The notes under the pieces: generated by a model
Told to the model about the DNA's origin: nothing
Databases searched by the model: none
The model's input: the letters and a program-made list of their open reading frames with translations, nothing else
Shown: positions 46,915 through 55,913 of the stretch, one piece after another
Layout of the letters: each line of letters begins with the position of its first letter
Numbering within the stretch: the stretch's first letter is position 1
Origin: Thauera sp. 28
GTDB lineage: Bacteria > Pseudomonadota > Gammaproteobacteria > Burkholderiales > Rhodocyclaceae
Length of the DNA: 64,000 nt
Assembly (NCBI RefSeq): GCF_000310145.2
Contig: NZ_AMXA01000010.1
Coordinates: 1 to 64,000, forward strand
Direction: 5' to 3'
Program-made: the position numbers and the translations under genes

Positions 46915-49581
46915 ATGCAGCGGAACAAGAGAACGATCCATATCGCACTGGTTGCGACGGTGCTGGCGCTGAACCTGTTCATTGCCGGCTTGCTTGCATA
47001 CACCCTTGAGGTGGCGAAGGAGCGCAAGGAGGAAGAAGTCCGGGTGACCGTGGAGAATCTGTCGCTGCTCCTTGACCAGAGCGTAAGTTCGTCCATCCGC
47101 GAGATCGACCTCAGCCTGCGCGAAGTGCAGGGTGATCTCGAACGTTCGCTGCTCGAACACGGCAGGCTTGACCACGCACTGCTGAGCGAGCGTATCGCGC
47201 GTTTCCACGACTGGCTGGCGCCGATTGCCGAGTTCAAGGTCACCGACGCCGAGGGCAGGGTGATCCTCGGGCACGCGGTGACGCCCGATACCCGGGTCAG
47301 CTATGCCGACCGCAGCTATTTTTACGAGCATCGGAGCGCGGATGATGGCGTCACACGCGCCAGCAAGCTCGTCTATGGCCGTGTTGCGGGCACCTGGGGC
47401 AATGTCTTCTCGCGGCGCTACAACGATGCCTCGGGGCAGTTTGCGGGGGTGGTGACCGCGGTGGTGCCGGTGGCGTACTTCGAGCGCTTGCTGTCCGGCC
47501 TCAGCCTCGGCAGCCGAGGCATTGCGCTGATGCGCGACCTGGACATGAGCCTGATCGCGCGTTTTCCACCCCTTGAGACCGATGCCGGCGGAGTAGGCTC
47601 GCGTGGCGGTTCGCTGGAACTGCGCGACATCGTCGCGGCGGGCGTGCAGGCACAATCCTTTTACAGTGCGCAGACCGCAGACGGCATCAACCGCATCAAT
47701 GCCTATCGCAAGCTCGCCTCCATGCCGGCCTTCGTGGTCGTGGGCTGGGGCGAGGACGACTACCTTGCCCAGTGGCATTACGACCGCTGGAAGGCGATCG
47801 TGTTCTTTCTGACGTTCTGCGCCGTGACGCTGGTCGCAGGCGGCTTGTTGTGGCGCTTGGTCAGGGCCACCGAGCGCGCCAATCAGCGCAGCCGCATTCT
47901 GTTGCAGAACGCGAGCGATGGCATTCACATCACCGATGCCGCGGGCACCGTGGTGGAGGCCAGCGATGCCTTTTGCCGCATGATCGGGCACCCCCGTGCC
48001 GACGTGATCGGGATGAACGTGACGCAGTGGGATGCAGGTTTCTCGGCAGATGGGTTGCGGGAGGTCACCGAGCGCTTGCTGGAGTCGTCGGAGGTGCTGA
48101 CCTTCGAGACCGTTTACCGCCGTCGCGATGGCGGCACGTTTCCCGTGGAGATCACCGCGTTTGCGCTCGAGGTTGACGGTCGGCGCGTGCTGTTCTGTTC
48201 CGCGCGGGACATCAGCGCGCGCAAGTCGGCCGAGGCCGAAGTGCGGCAGCTTGCCTATTACGATGCACTCACCGGACTGCCCAACCGGCGCCTGCTGCTC
48301 GAACGGCTGGAGGCAGCCCAGGCGGCCAGTGCGAAGCTCGGCAGCCGTGGTGCCCTGTTGTTCATCGACCTCGACAACTTCAAGACGATCAACGACACGG
48401 TCGGGCACCAGCAGGGCGATGCCCTGTTGAAGGAGGTGGCGAGCGTACTGGGTCGATGCGTGCGCAAGGAGGATACGGTGGCTCGGCTCGGCGGAGACGA
48501 GTTCGTGGTCATGCTGGAGAACCTCGACGAACGCGAGGACGCGGCGGCCCGCGTCGCAGAGGCCATTGGTGGCAAGATTCTGCAGGCGTTGCGCAAGACC
48601 TTCGCGGTGGGCAACTGCGAACGCCGTGTGTCGGCCAGCATCGGCGTCACGCTGTTTGGCGGTGAGGCTGGCGAGGCGTTGGAGGAGCCGTTGATGCGGG
48701 CCGACCTCGCCATGTACCAGGCCAAATATGCCGGCCGTGATGCGATGCGCTTCTTCAACCCGCAGATGCAGGCCGACGCCCAGATCCGTGCAGAGCTCGA
48801 GGCCGGGCTGTGGAGCGCGCTCGAGAAGGGGCAGTTCGTGCTCGAGTATCAGCCCCAGGTGAGGGGCAGCGCAAAGGTGATCGGGGTGGAGGCGCTGGTG
48901 CGTTGGCGGCATCCCGAGCGTGGTCTGGTGTCGCCGGCCGAGTTCATCCCGATCGCTGAGGAGAACGGCCTGATCGTGCCGCTCGGTCGCTGGGTCATCG
49001 AGACTGCGTGTGTCCAACTGGCGGCGTGGGCATCGGTGCCCGGGCGCGCGGAATTGTCGATCGCAGTGAATGTGAGTGCGCGTCAGTTCCTGCAGCCGGA
49101 TTTCGTGGCCGATGTGCTCGGAGCCCTGGAACGCAGCGGCGCTTGCGCGCAGCGGCTGGAGATCGAACTGACCGAAAGCACGCTGATCACTGACATCGAG
49201 CAGATCATCGCCCGCATGGAGGTGCTGAGAGCGCATGGGCTGCGCTTTTCCCTCGACGATTTCGGCACGGGCTACTCTTCGTTGGCCTACCTCAAGCGCT
49301 TGCCGCTGGATCAGGTCAAGATCGACCGCAGTTTCGTACGTGACATCCTGGTCGATCCGAACGATGCAGCCATTGCGACCATGATCACGGTGCTGGGCGA
49401 GACACTGGGCCTCGTGGTGGTCGCCGAAGGTGTCGAGACCGAAGCCCAGCGCGACTGCCTGCTGCAGATCGGTTGCCGGGCCTATCAAGGTTTCCTGTTC
49501 AGCCGTCCGCTTGGCGCGGTGCAGCTGGAGGCGTTCCTGGACGCGATGTCACCACAGGCGGCGGCTCAGTCCCCACGTTGA
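46915..49581 (+). CDS. Membrane-bound diguanylate cyclase/phosphodiesterase (Cache-PAS-GGDEF-EAL)
   Basis: This 888-residue c-di-GMP enzyme has helix 1 (IALVATVLALNLFIAGLLAY) and helix 2 (IVFFLTFCAVTLVAGGLLW, near 290) enclosing a periplasmic dCache-type sensor (YADRSYFYEHRSADDGV). A PAS domain lies about 320-440. The GGDEF domain is intact (ARLGGDEFVVML, about 525) after DALTGLPNRRLL. The EAL domain is intact (GVEALVRWRHPERGLVSPAE, about 657; DDFGTGYSSLAYLKRLPLDQ). Both activities may exist. The start at 46915 sets the first helix at the N-terminus; upstream frames to 46732 look non-coding. The 3' end overlaps the convergent E2 gene by 16 nt. Confidence 0.92.
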   Translation: MQRNKRTIHIALVATVLALNLFIAGLLAYTLEVAKERKEEEVRVTVENLSLLLDQSVSSSIREIDLSLREVQGDLERSLLEHGRLDHALLSERIARFHDWLAPIAEFKVTDAEGRVILGHAVTPDTRVSYADRSYFYEHRSADDGVTRASKLVYGRVAGTWGNVFSRRYNDASGQFAGVVTAVVPVAYFERLLSGLSLGSRGIALMRDLDMSLIARFPPLETDAGGVGSRGGSLELRDIVAAGVQAQSFYSAQTADGINRINAYRKLASMPAFVVVGWGEDDYLAQWHYDRWKAIVFFLTFCAVTLVAGGLLWRLVRATERANQRSRILLQNASDGIHITDAAGTVVEASDAFCRMIGHPRADVIGMNVTQWDAGFSADGLREVTERLLESSEVLTFETVYRRRDGGTFPVEITAFALEVDGRRVLFCSARDISARKSAEAEVRQLAYYDALTGLPNRRLLLERLEAAQAASAKLGSRGALLFIDLDNFKTINDTVGHQQGDALLKEVASVLGRCVRKEDTVARLGGDEFVVMLENLDEREDAAARVAEAIGGKILQALRKTFAVGNCERRVSASIGVTLFGGEAGEALEEPLMRADLAMYQAKYAGRDAMRFFNPQMQADAQIRAELEAGLWSALEKGQFVLEYQPQVRGSAKVIGVEALVRWRHPERGLVSPAEFIPIAEENGLIVPLGRWVIETACVQLAAWASVPGRAELSIAVNVSARQFLQPDFVADVLGALERSGACAQRLEIELTESTLITDIEQIIARMEVLRAHGLRFSLDDFGTGYSSLAYLKRLPLDQVKIDRSFVRDILVDPNDAAIATMITVLGETLGLVVVAEGVETEAQRDCLLQIGCRAYQGFLFSRPLGAVQLEAFLDAMSPQAAAQSPR

Positions 49582-50669
49582 AGATCGTCGATCACTGCCC
49601 TCAGGAAGCGCGCCGCTTCCCCGCCGGTGACCACCCGGTGGTCGAAGGACAGGCTGAGCGGTAGCACGCGGCGCACCGCAGGCTTGCCATCGACCGGGCG
49701 CAGCTGTTCGTGCACCCGTCCGGCGCCCAGAATGGCTACGGTGGGCGGCAGTACGATCGGCGAGGCGTACTTGCCGCCGATCATGCCGAAGTTGGACAGC
49801 GTGATGGTGTTGCCGCGCAACTCCTCTGCCGGGATCCGGCGCGCCTGCACGTCCGCCCGCATGCGGTCCAGCCCGGCGCGCAGGTCGGCCGGGTCACGGT
49901 TGGCGACGTCGCGCATCACCGGCACGAACAGGCCCTCGGGCAAGTCGAGCGCGATGCCGACGTCGATCCTGCTCACCAGACGGCGGGCCATGGTGTGGCT
50001 TTCGTACCATGCGTTCAGCGCGGGCTCGGCCCGGCAGCCGGCAACCAGTGCGCGAAGCAGGCGTACGGTGACATCGGCGTCCGCAGCCCAGGCGTGGATG
50101 TCGGCATCGTCGATGACGGTGGCGGCGGCCACCTCGCTCTGGGCCAGCGCCATGTTCTGCGCCATTGCGCGCCGTACGCCGCGCAGGGGCTCGGCAGGGC
50201 CGACCTCGGCGAGGATCTTCGCCACGCGCTGCACGTCTGCAGTGGTGATGACCCCGTCGGGCCCGGACGGCGTGACCATCTCGAGTTCGACCTTGAGCTG
50301 GCGGGCGAGCGCGCGCACCGCGGGTGTGGCCCGGATGGCGCCGCCCGCGTGGGCGACGGGGGCGGGTGCTTCGGCCCTGACCTCGCGGCCGACCTGCACT
50401 TCGCCCACCACCGTACCAGCGTCCTCTTCCTCGGCTGCGCCCTCGAAGCCGACGAGCGGTGCGCCCACATGCACGACCTTGCCGGCCTCGCAGTAGAGCT
50501 TCTGCACGCGCCCGGCGAAAGGCGAGGGGATGTCGACGATGGCCTTGGCGGTCTCGACCGAGACCAGGGGCTGGTCTGCGGCGATTTCGTCACCGACACT
50601 GACGTGCCATTCGACGACCTCGGCTTCCTGCAGGCCTTCGCCGAGGTCGGGCAGCTTGAAGATCTTCAT
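49566..50669 (-). CDS. 2-oxoacid dehydrogenase E2 (dihydrolipoamide acyltransferase)
   Basis: This 367-residue E2 core has one N-terminal lipoyl domain (MKIFKLPDLGEGLQEAEVVE; lipoyl Lys in SVETAKAIVDIP). A peripheral-subunit-binding domain follows (RATPAVRALARQLKVELEMV), then the catalytic domain (ITLSNFGMIGGKYASPIVLP). The active-site motif is SFDHRVVTGG: the catalytic His-Arg is present but the usual Asp of HRxxDG is Thr. The start at 50669 overlaps the E1beta stop (ATGA). Substrate is pyruvate or a branched-chain 2-oxoacid; no E3 gene is adjacent. Confidence 0.9.
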   Translation of the reverse strand: MKIFKLPDLGEGLQEAEVVEWHVSVGDEIAADQPLVSVETAKAIVDIPSPFAGRVQKLYCEAGKVVHVGAPLVGFEGAAEEEDAGTVVGEVQVGREVRAEAPAPVAHAGGAIRATPAVRALARQLKVELEMVTPSGPDGVITTADVQRVAKILAEVGPAEPLRGVRRAMAQNMALAQSEVAAATVIDDADIHAWAADADVTVRLLRALVAGCRAEPALNAWYESHTMARRLVSRIDVGIALDLPEGLFVPVMRDVANRDPADLRAGLDRMRADVQARRIPAEELRGNTITLSNFGMIGGKYASPIVLPPTVAILGAGRVHEQLRPVDGKPAVRRVLPLSLSFDHRVVTGGEAARFLRAVIDDLQRGD

Positions 50670-51646
50670 GATGCCTCCAGGGTCTTGCGCGCCGCTGCGA
50701 CGATGCGCTCGACGCTGGGCAGGTACTGGTTCTCGAGCCGCGACAGCGGCATCACGGTGTCGTAGCCGGTGACGCGCTGTACCGGCGCCAGCAGCGAGTA
50801 CAGGCCCTCGTCCGCGAGGCAGGCGGCGATCTCTGCACCCAGGCCTGCTGTGCGTGCAGCCTCGTGCACGATCACGCAGCGCCCTGTGCGTGCCACCGAC
50901 TCGAGGATGGTGGCGGTGTCGAGCGGCTTCAGCGTGGCGACGTCGATGACCTCGGTCGATACGCCCTCGGCGGCGAGCGCATCGGCGGCGGCCTGGGTTT
51001 CGTGCAGCATCGCGCCCCAGCTCACCAGGGTGAGGTCGCTGCCGCTGCGCAGGGTGAAACATACGTCGAGCGGCAGCGCCTCGCCGTCGTCGGCGACCTC
51101 CTGGCGGAACAGGCGGTACATCCGCGTCGGTTCAAGGAACATCACCGGATCGGGGTCGCGGATGGCCGCAAGCAGCAGGCCGTAGGCGCGCGCGGGTGAC
51201 GAGGGCATCACCACGCGCAGGCCGGGCGTGTGGGCCAGCATCGCCTCGGGGCTCTCGGAATGGTGTTCGGGCGCATGGATGCCGCCGCCGCAGGGCGTGC
51301 GCACGACCAGCGGACAGGCGAGCCGGCCGCGCGTGCGGTTGCGCAGGCGTGCGGCGTGGTTGATCAGGTGGTCGAGCGCCGGGTAAAGAAAGCCGGAGAA
51401 CTGGATCTCGGCCACCGGTCTGAGGCCCATCGCCGCCATGCCGATCGCGGTGCCGACGATTGCGGTCTCGGCGAGCGGGGTGTCGATCACTCTGCCGGCG
51501 CCGAAGCGTTGCTGCAGCCCGACCGTGGCGCGGAACACGCCGCCGTTGGCACCGATGTCCTCGCCGAGCAGCACGACCGCTTCGTCGCGTGCCAGTTCGT
51601 GGGCGAGGGCGAGGTTGACTGCCTCGACAAGGTTGATCTCAGCCAT
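50666..51646 (-). CDS. 2-oxoacid dehydrogenase E1 component, beta subunit
   Basis: This 326-residue thiamine-diphosphate enzyme subunit decarboxylates the 2-oxoacid with E1alpha. It starts MAEINLVEAVNLALAHELAR and shows VVLLGEDIGANGGVFRATVG, VIDTPLAETAIVGTAIGMAA, EIQFSGFLYPALDHLINHAA and the C-terminal transketolase domain (LTLVSWGAMLHETQAAADAL; VIDVATLKPLDTATI). It overlaps the E1alpha stop by 8 nt and E2 by ATGA, so the three are one translationally coupled operon. Confidence 0.93.
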   Translation of the reverse strand: MAEINLVEAVNLALAHELARDEAVVLLGEDIGANGGVFRATVGLQQRFGAGRVIDTPLAETAIVGTAIGMAAMGLRPVAEIQFSGFLYPALDHLINHAARLRNRTRGRLACPLVVRTPCGGGIHAPEHHSESPEAMLAHTPGLRVVMPSSPARAYGLLLAAIRDPDPVMFLEPTRMYRLFRQEVADDGEALPLDVCFTLRSGSDLTLVSWGAMLHETQAAADALAAEGVSTEVIDVATLKPLDTATILESVARTGRCVIVHEAARTAGLGAEIAACLADEGLYSLLAPVQRVTGYDTVMPLSRLENQYLPSVERIVAAARKTLEAS

Positions 51647-52742
51647 GATCGCCTCCCGTGTTTCTGCCCGCGCTGCCAGGTGCGAAGCGCAGCGCCTCGT
51701 CGCGCTGGGCGGCGAGCGCGGCGGGCAGTGTTGCGAACAGGTGCTCGAACATTGCTGTGGTCACAGGCGGTGGGGTCGAGAGATAGGCCTCGACGGCGGC
51801 ATTCACGGTATCGGCGCATTCGCGTGCGAGCGCTTCTTCCTTGTCCGGCCCCCAGGCGCCAAGCTTGAGCAGATGGTTGCGCAGGCGGGTGAGCGGCTCG
51901 AAGGACCATTGTTCCTGCACCACGGCCGGGTCGCGGTAGCGCGAGGCGTCGTCGGCGGTGGTGTGGTCGCCGAGGCGGTAGGTGACGGCCTCGATCAGGG
52001 TCGGCCCACCACCCGCCCGCGCCTTGGCGAGTGCTTCGCGGGCACAGTGGTGCACCGCCACCAGATCGTTGCCATCGACCTGTACGCCTTCGATACCGGC
52101 AGCGATGGCTTTCTGCGCCAGCGTGGCGGTGGCGCTCTGTGCGCTGCGCGGTACCGAGATCGCCCACTGGTTGTTGCTGAGCACCACCACCAGTGGCGCT
52201 TGCCATACGGCGGCGAAGTTGAGCGCTTCGTAGAAATCGCCCTTGGAGCTGGCGCCGTCGCCCAGGAAGCTCACCGCGGCACGGGCCTCGTTGCGCAGCT
52301 TGAAGGCGTAGGCTGCCCCCGCGGCATGGCACACCTGGGTGGCGATCGGCACACAGTTGGGAAAATCCAGGCGTGCCGCGGCGAAGTCGCTGCCGCGCTC
52401 ATCGCCGCCCCAGTAGCGCAGGCTTTCGTCGATGCGCACGCCGCGCACGAGCTGTGCGGCGTGTTCGCGGTAGGACGGGAAGAGCACGTCTTCGCTGCGC
52501 ATCGCACTGGCCACCCCGACGCCGATGGCCTCCTGGCCGAGCGCCGAGGCGAAGGTGCCGAGCTTGCCGGTCCGTTGCAATGCGATGGCCTTGGCGTCGA
52601 AGGTCCGGGTAAGGTACATCGCGCGGTACATCGGCACGAGTTGCGCCGGATCGCGCGCGAAGTCGGGCAGCGGCCCGAGCGCCTCGCCCTGCGGGTCGAG
52701 GAAACGGCGATGGTCGATCTGGAACCGGGTAACAGTGCTCAT
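51639..52742 (-). CDS. 2-oxoacid dehydrogenase E1 component, alpha subunit
   Basis: This 367-residue subunit binds thiamine diphosphate. The TPP motif is AVSFLGDGASSKGDFYEALN to VVVLSNNQWAIS, and phosphorylation-loop-like YRLGDHTTADDASRYRD is also present. The start MSTVTRFQIDHRRFLDPQGE at 52742 is preceded by GGGGAG; the longer open frame is promoter DNA. It is the first gene of the E1alpha-E1beta-E2 operon. Features fit the pyruvate/branched-chain heterotetramer type (PdhA/BkdA); I cannot decide the substrate. Confidence 0.92.
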   Translation of the reverse strand: MSTVTRFQIDHRRFLDPQGEALGPLPDFARDPAQLVPMYRAMYLTRTFDAKAIALQRTGKLGTFASALGQEAIGVGVASAMRSEDVLFPSYREHAAQLVRGVRIDESLRYWGGDERGSDFAAARLDFPNCVPIATQVCHAAGAAYAFKLRNEARAAVSFLGDGASSKGDFYEALNFAAVWQAPLVVVLSNNQWAISVPRSAQSATATLAQKAIAAGIEGVQVDGNDLVAVHHCAREALAKARAGGGPTLIEAVTYRLGDHTTADDASRYRDPAVVQEQWSFEPLTRLRNHLLKLGAWGPDKEEALARECADTVNAAVEAYLSTPPPVTTAMFEHLFATLPAALAAQRDEALRFAPGSAGRNTGGDHG

Positions 52743-52889
52743 GGCGCGCTCCCCTTCGGTCTCGGTCGATCCCGCATGCACCTGTGCCCGTCGGGGGGGT
52801 CTCCTTGGGCTGCCTTCCGCATCCGGGGGCGAGTGTCGGCGGCTACCGGTTTGCGGTGCCGCGACCTGGTCCGTTTGCCGGGTTGGAGC

Positions 52890-52925
52890 GCCCGCGGGCA
52901 TGGATGTTCCCGCATGCCCGCGGGC
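52890..52925 (-). terminator. Strong hairpin after recJ, possible terminator
   Basis: Arms GCCCGCGGGCATG (52890-52902) and CATGCCCGCGGGC (52913-52925) pair perfectly over 13 bp around a 10-nt loop. It lies 61 nt after the recJ stop and about 150 nt before the E1alpha start in the 243-nt gap. No T-run follows on the minus strand. Each arm is itself largely palindromic (GCCCGCGGGC). Confidence 0.5.
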
Positions 52926-52985
52926 CGAACGATGTCGGGCCGTGACCGGTGTCACGCCAGCAGCCAATGACCGGCTGGTGCGCGC

Positions 52986-54677
52986 TCAGGCCGCCTCGAA
53001 ATGCTCCAGCATCAATTGCACGCTGGCGACGCCGTTGTACTCGTTGACGCCGAGACGGAAGGCCGCATGGATCTGGGCGGCAGCACCGTCGGCGTGGTTG
53101 AAGCGGATCGCCTCGTAGCGCGTACCGCTGCGCGACAGCTCGAGCTTGAGGTGCTTGTCCTTCAGCAGGCGCTGGCGCTCGACACGGAAGACGTCGTCGA
53201 ACACCGGCGCCGCAAAGCCCTGGCCCCAGATCTCGTTGTCGAGCATGCGGGCGGCGTCGAGTGCGAAATAGCCGGATTCGAGGCTGCCGTCCGTTTCGAT
53301 GCGACGCTCGAGCTGCGCGGGTTCGAGCAGTTCGCTGACGACCTCTTCGAAAGCAGCGTCGAAACGTGCGAGTTCGGATTCGCGGATGGTCAGGCCCGCG
53401 GCCATGGCGTGGCCGCCGAAGCGCACGATGAGTTCCGGGTGGCGCTTGGTGACGAGGTCGAGCGCGTCGCGCAGGTGCAGGCCCGGAATCGACCGCCCGG
53501 ACCCCTTGAGCTCACCGTCGTTGGCGCGCGCAAAGGCGATGGTCGGGCGGTGCAGGCGCTCCTTGATGCGGCCGGCGACGATGCCGATCACGCCCTGGTG
53601 CCAGTCGGGTTCGAACAGCGCCACGGTGGCGCGGTTGCCTGCCTCGAAACCGGAGAGCCGGGCGAGTGCCTCCTCCTGCATGCCGGCCTCGATGCCGCGC
53701 CGCTCACGGTTGAGCTTGTCGAGTTCCTGGGCGATGTTCATCGCGCGGCCGGGGTCGTCGGTGATCAGGCACTCGATGCCAAGGCTCATGTCGGAGAGCC
53801 GCCCCGCGGCGTTAAGGCGCGGACCGATCATGAAGCCGAGATCCATCGTGCTGGCGCGAGCCGGATCGCGCCCGGCGAGTGCGAACAGGGCGCGTATGCC
53901 CGCCTGCATGCGCCCGGCGCGCATGCGTGCCAGACCCTGTGCGACCAGGATGCGGTTGTTGCGGTCGAGCTTGACCACGTCGGCGACGGTGCCGAGCGCG
54001 ACCAGGTCGAGCAACTCGGCGAGGTTGGGCTCCTTGCCACCGGCGAAGGCGCCGCGCTCGCGCAGCTCGGCGCGCAGTGCGAGCATGGTGTAGAACATCG
54101 CGCCCACGCCGGCCAGTGCCTTGCTCGGGAAATCGCAGCCGGGCTGGTTGGGGTTCACGATGACGTCGGCTTCGGGCAGCACGTCGCCGGGCAGGTGGTG
54201 GTCGGTGATCACGGTGGCCATGCCGTGGGCACGCGCTGCGGCGATGCCCTCGACGCTGGCGATGCCGTTGTCGACGGTGATCAGCACGTCTGGCTCGAGG
54301 CGTGCGGCGATGTCGACCATCGCAGGCGTGAGGCCGTAGCCCAGGGTTACGCGATCAGGCACCAGGTAATGCACGTCGGCGCCAAAGGCGCGCAGCGCAC
54401 GCATGCCAACGGCGCAAGCGGTGGCGCCGTCGCAGTCGTAATCGGCGACGATGACCATGCGCGCGCCAGCTTCGATGGCGTCGGCCAGCAACTGCGCTGC
54501 CTCTGCCGTGCCGGTGAGCGCCTCGGGCGGCAGCAGGTTCTTCAGACTGGTGTCGAGTTCGTCGGCGCGGCTGATCCCGCGCGCGGCGTAAAGGCGGGCG
54601 AGCAGGGGGTGCAGGCCGGCATCGGCAAGGCGGGCGAAGGCCTGCTGGGGGACGGGGCGGGGCTGGATGCGAGTCAT
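52986..54677 (-). CDS. recJ: Single-stranded-DNA-specific exonuclease RecJ
   Basis: This 563-residue 5'-3' ssDNA exonuclease acts in RecF recombination, mismatch and base-excision repair. Phosphoesterase motifs are VIVADYDCDGATACAVGMRA (motif I), DVLITVDNGIASVEGI (II), the namesake VITDHHLPGD (III) and ADVIVNPNQPGCDFPSKALA (IV). The DHHA1 part holds VRFGGHAMAAGLTIRESEL, and the C-terminal OB-like domain follows. The ATG at 54677 overlaps the stop of the upstream gene (ATGA). Confidence 0.97.
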   Translation of the reverse strand: MTRIQPRPVPQQAFARLADAGLHPLLARLYAARGISRADELDTSLKNLLPPEALTGTAEAAQLLADAIEAGARMVIVADYDCDGATACAVGMRALRAFGADVHYLVPDRVTLGYGLTPAMVDIAARLEPDVLITVDNGIASVEGIAAARAHGMATVITDHHLPGDVLPEADVIVNPNQPGCDFPSKALAGVGAMFYTMLALRAELRERGAFAGGKEPNLAELLDLVALGTVADVVKLDRNNRILVAQGLARMRAGRMQAGIRALFALAGRDPARASTMDLGFMIGPRLNAAGRLSDMSLGIECLITDDPGRAMNIAQELDKLNRERRGIEAGMQEEALARLSGFEAGNRATVALFEPDWHQGVIGIVAGRIKERLHRPTIAFARANDGELKGSGRSIPGLHLRDALDLVTKRHPELIVRFGGHAMAAGLTIRESELARFDAAFEEVVSELLEPAQLERRIETDGSLESGYFALDAARMLDNEIWGQGFAAPVFDDVFRVERQRLLKDKHLKLELSRSGTRYEAIRFNHADGAAAQIHAAFRLGVNEYNGVASVQLMLEHFEAA

Positions 54678-55750
54678 CGGGCTTCGTGGGGGGGCGGTGG
54701 CGGCGTTGCCTCAGGCAGCGGCATGGGAGCTGGGGCGAGCGACTTCAGCAGGTCGTCGAATGCGTAGGGCTTGCGCCAGAACTTCCAGCGCTCGCTACGC
54801 TGGTTGGCGACGAGCAGCGTAGCGCGGTCGCCGGGGGCGGTGATGTGCAGGCTGTCGATGCGGCCGCCTTTCAGTGCAGTGGCGAGTGGCGCGAACCAGT
54901 CGCGCTCCAGTGCTTCGAGACCAGTGCGCCATGCGTCGAGATCCAGCGCTTGGGCGGGGAGTCGCAAGCCGTCGAGTACGACCAGCGTGTCCTGTCGAAG
55001 TGCGGCGGAGACATCGGGCATGGCGACGGGGAGGCCGCAGTTGCGTGCCAGGCCGACGCTGAGCGGGTCGGTGGCCTGCACCAGCGCCGCCGGTGCCTGT
55101 GGTGCGTGTTCGAGTGCGCCGGCGCCCCACAGCCAGATACTATTTACCGCGCGCAGGCCGGATGCCTCGCGGGCGCGGCTGCGCGGATGATTGTGCAACA
55201 CGATCTGCGCTTCATTCATGGTGCGCTGCCACAGGCGGGCGTCCTCGCCTTCGGGAAGGAAGTGCTTGACCGGGCGGCCTACAACGTCGTCCAGTGGGTA
55301 TAGCGTGGCCTTGGAGGCTTGCGCCAGCCTGAGGTACCAGCGTGTCGGCGTGCAGGCCTCGAACTGGCCGAGGTCGGTGAAGACCTCGTTGAGCGCAGCG
55401 ACCAGTTCGGCGGCTTCCTCCGCATCAAGCTGGCTGTCGTCGAAGCTTTGCAGCAGGAGATGCTCGCGGGCGAAGGAGAGGTTGACCGGGTCAGCGCACA
55501 GCCAGTGGCCACCCTCCGCCGGGGGCGGGGCATCGGGCTCGCCACTGCGGCGCAATGCGGCCAGCGGCAGCGGTCCGCCTTCGAGTCCGAACAGCCGCGC
55601 CAGCTGGCGGTCGTAGGGCTCGAACGCGAGCACCGAGCGCGAACCGCGGCCAAGCAGGCCGGCCAGCCCGTCGAGCGTCAGGCCCGAGGCCGGTCCGAGC
55701 AGGGTTGCGGTAGGCCACAGCAGGCCGGGGATCAAGAGCTGGATATGCAT
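54674..55750 (-). CDS. Conserved protein of unknown function coupled to recJ (COG4255-like)
   Basis: This protein of about 358 residues starts MHIQLLIPGLLWPTATLLGP; an in-frame GTG lies 4 codons earlier. I recognise the general pattern of an uncharacterised family sometimes annotated as phosphoglycerate-mutase-like (COG4255). I see no catalytic motif that would support an enzymatic name. Conserved-looking stretches are WLCADPVNLSFAREHLLLQS, VGRPVKHFLPEGEDARLWQR, MNEAQIVLHNHPRSRAREAS and SIWLWGAG. The C-terminus is Pro-rich. Its stop overlaps the recJ start, so it is translated with RecJ. No signal peptide or membrane helix. Confidence 0.7.
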   Translation of the reverse strand: MHIQLLIPGLLWPTATLLGPASGLTLDGLAGLLGRGSRSVLAFEPYDRQLARLFGLEGGPLPLAALRRSGEPDAPPPAEGGHWLCADPVNLSFAREHLLLQSFDDSQLDAEEAAELVAALNEVFTDLGQFEACTPTRWYLRLAQASKATLYPLDDVVGRPVKHFLPEGEDARLWQRTMNEAQIVLHNHPRSRAREASGLRAVNSIWLWGAGALEHAPQAPAALVQATDPLSVGLARNCGLPVAMPDVSAALRQDTLVVLDGLRLPAQALDLDAWRTGLEALERDWFAPLATALKGGRIDSLHITAPGDRATLLVANQRSERWKFWRKPYAFDDLLKSLAPAPMPLPEATPPPPPHEAR

Positions 55751-55871
55751 CGGAGACGTCACTTTGGAAGCCGCGCGAGTCTAGCACGCGTGATGGGCAC
55801 TGCTTGCCTGTGTGGTCATGTCGGTGGCGCAGCCGCGATCAGGCTTGACACGAGATGCTGAAGGGTCTTCA

Positions 55872-55891
55872 ATTGATCTATCGATATCAAT
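55872..55891. promoter_or_regulatory. Palindrome upstream of toxin-antitoxin operon, likely autoregulatory operator
   Basis: ATTGATCTATCGATATCAAT has 6-bp arms (ATTGAT/ATCAAT) around an 8-nt centre that is itself partly symmetric. It lies 23 nt before the antitoxin ATG. Type II antitoxins commonly bind such sites to repress their own operon. Confidence 0.55.
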
Positions 55892-55913
55892 CAGATGATT
55901 GAAGGAACCCAGC

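Noticed and set aside
55872-55891. Third FNR box
   Set aside because: The half-sites TTGAT and ATCAA are separated by 8 nt rather than 4, so it does not fit the FNR spacing; an antitoxin operator is more likely.
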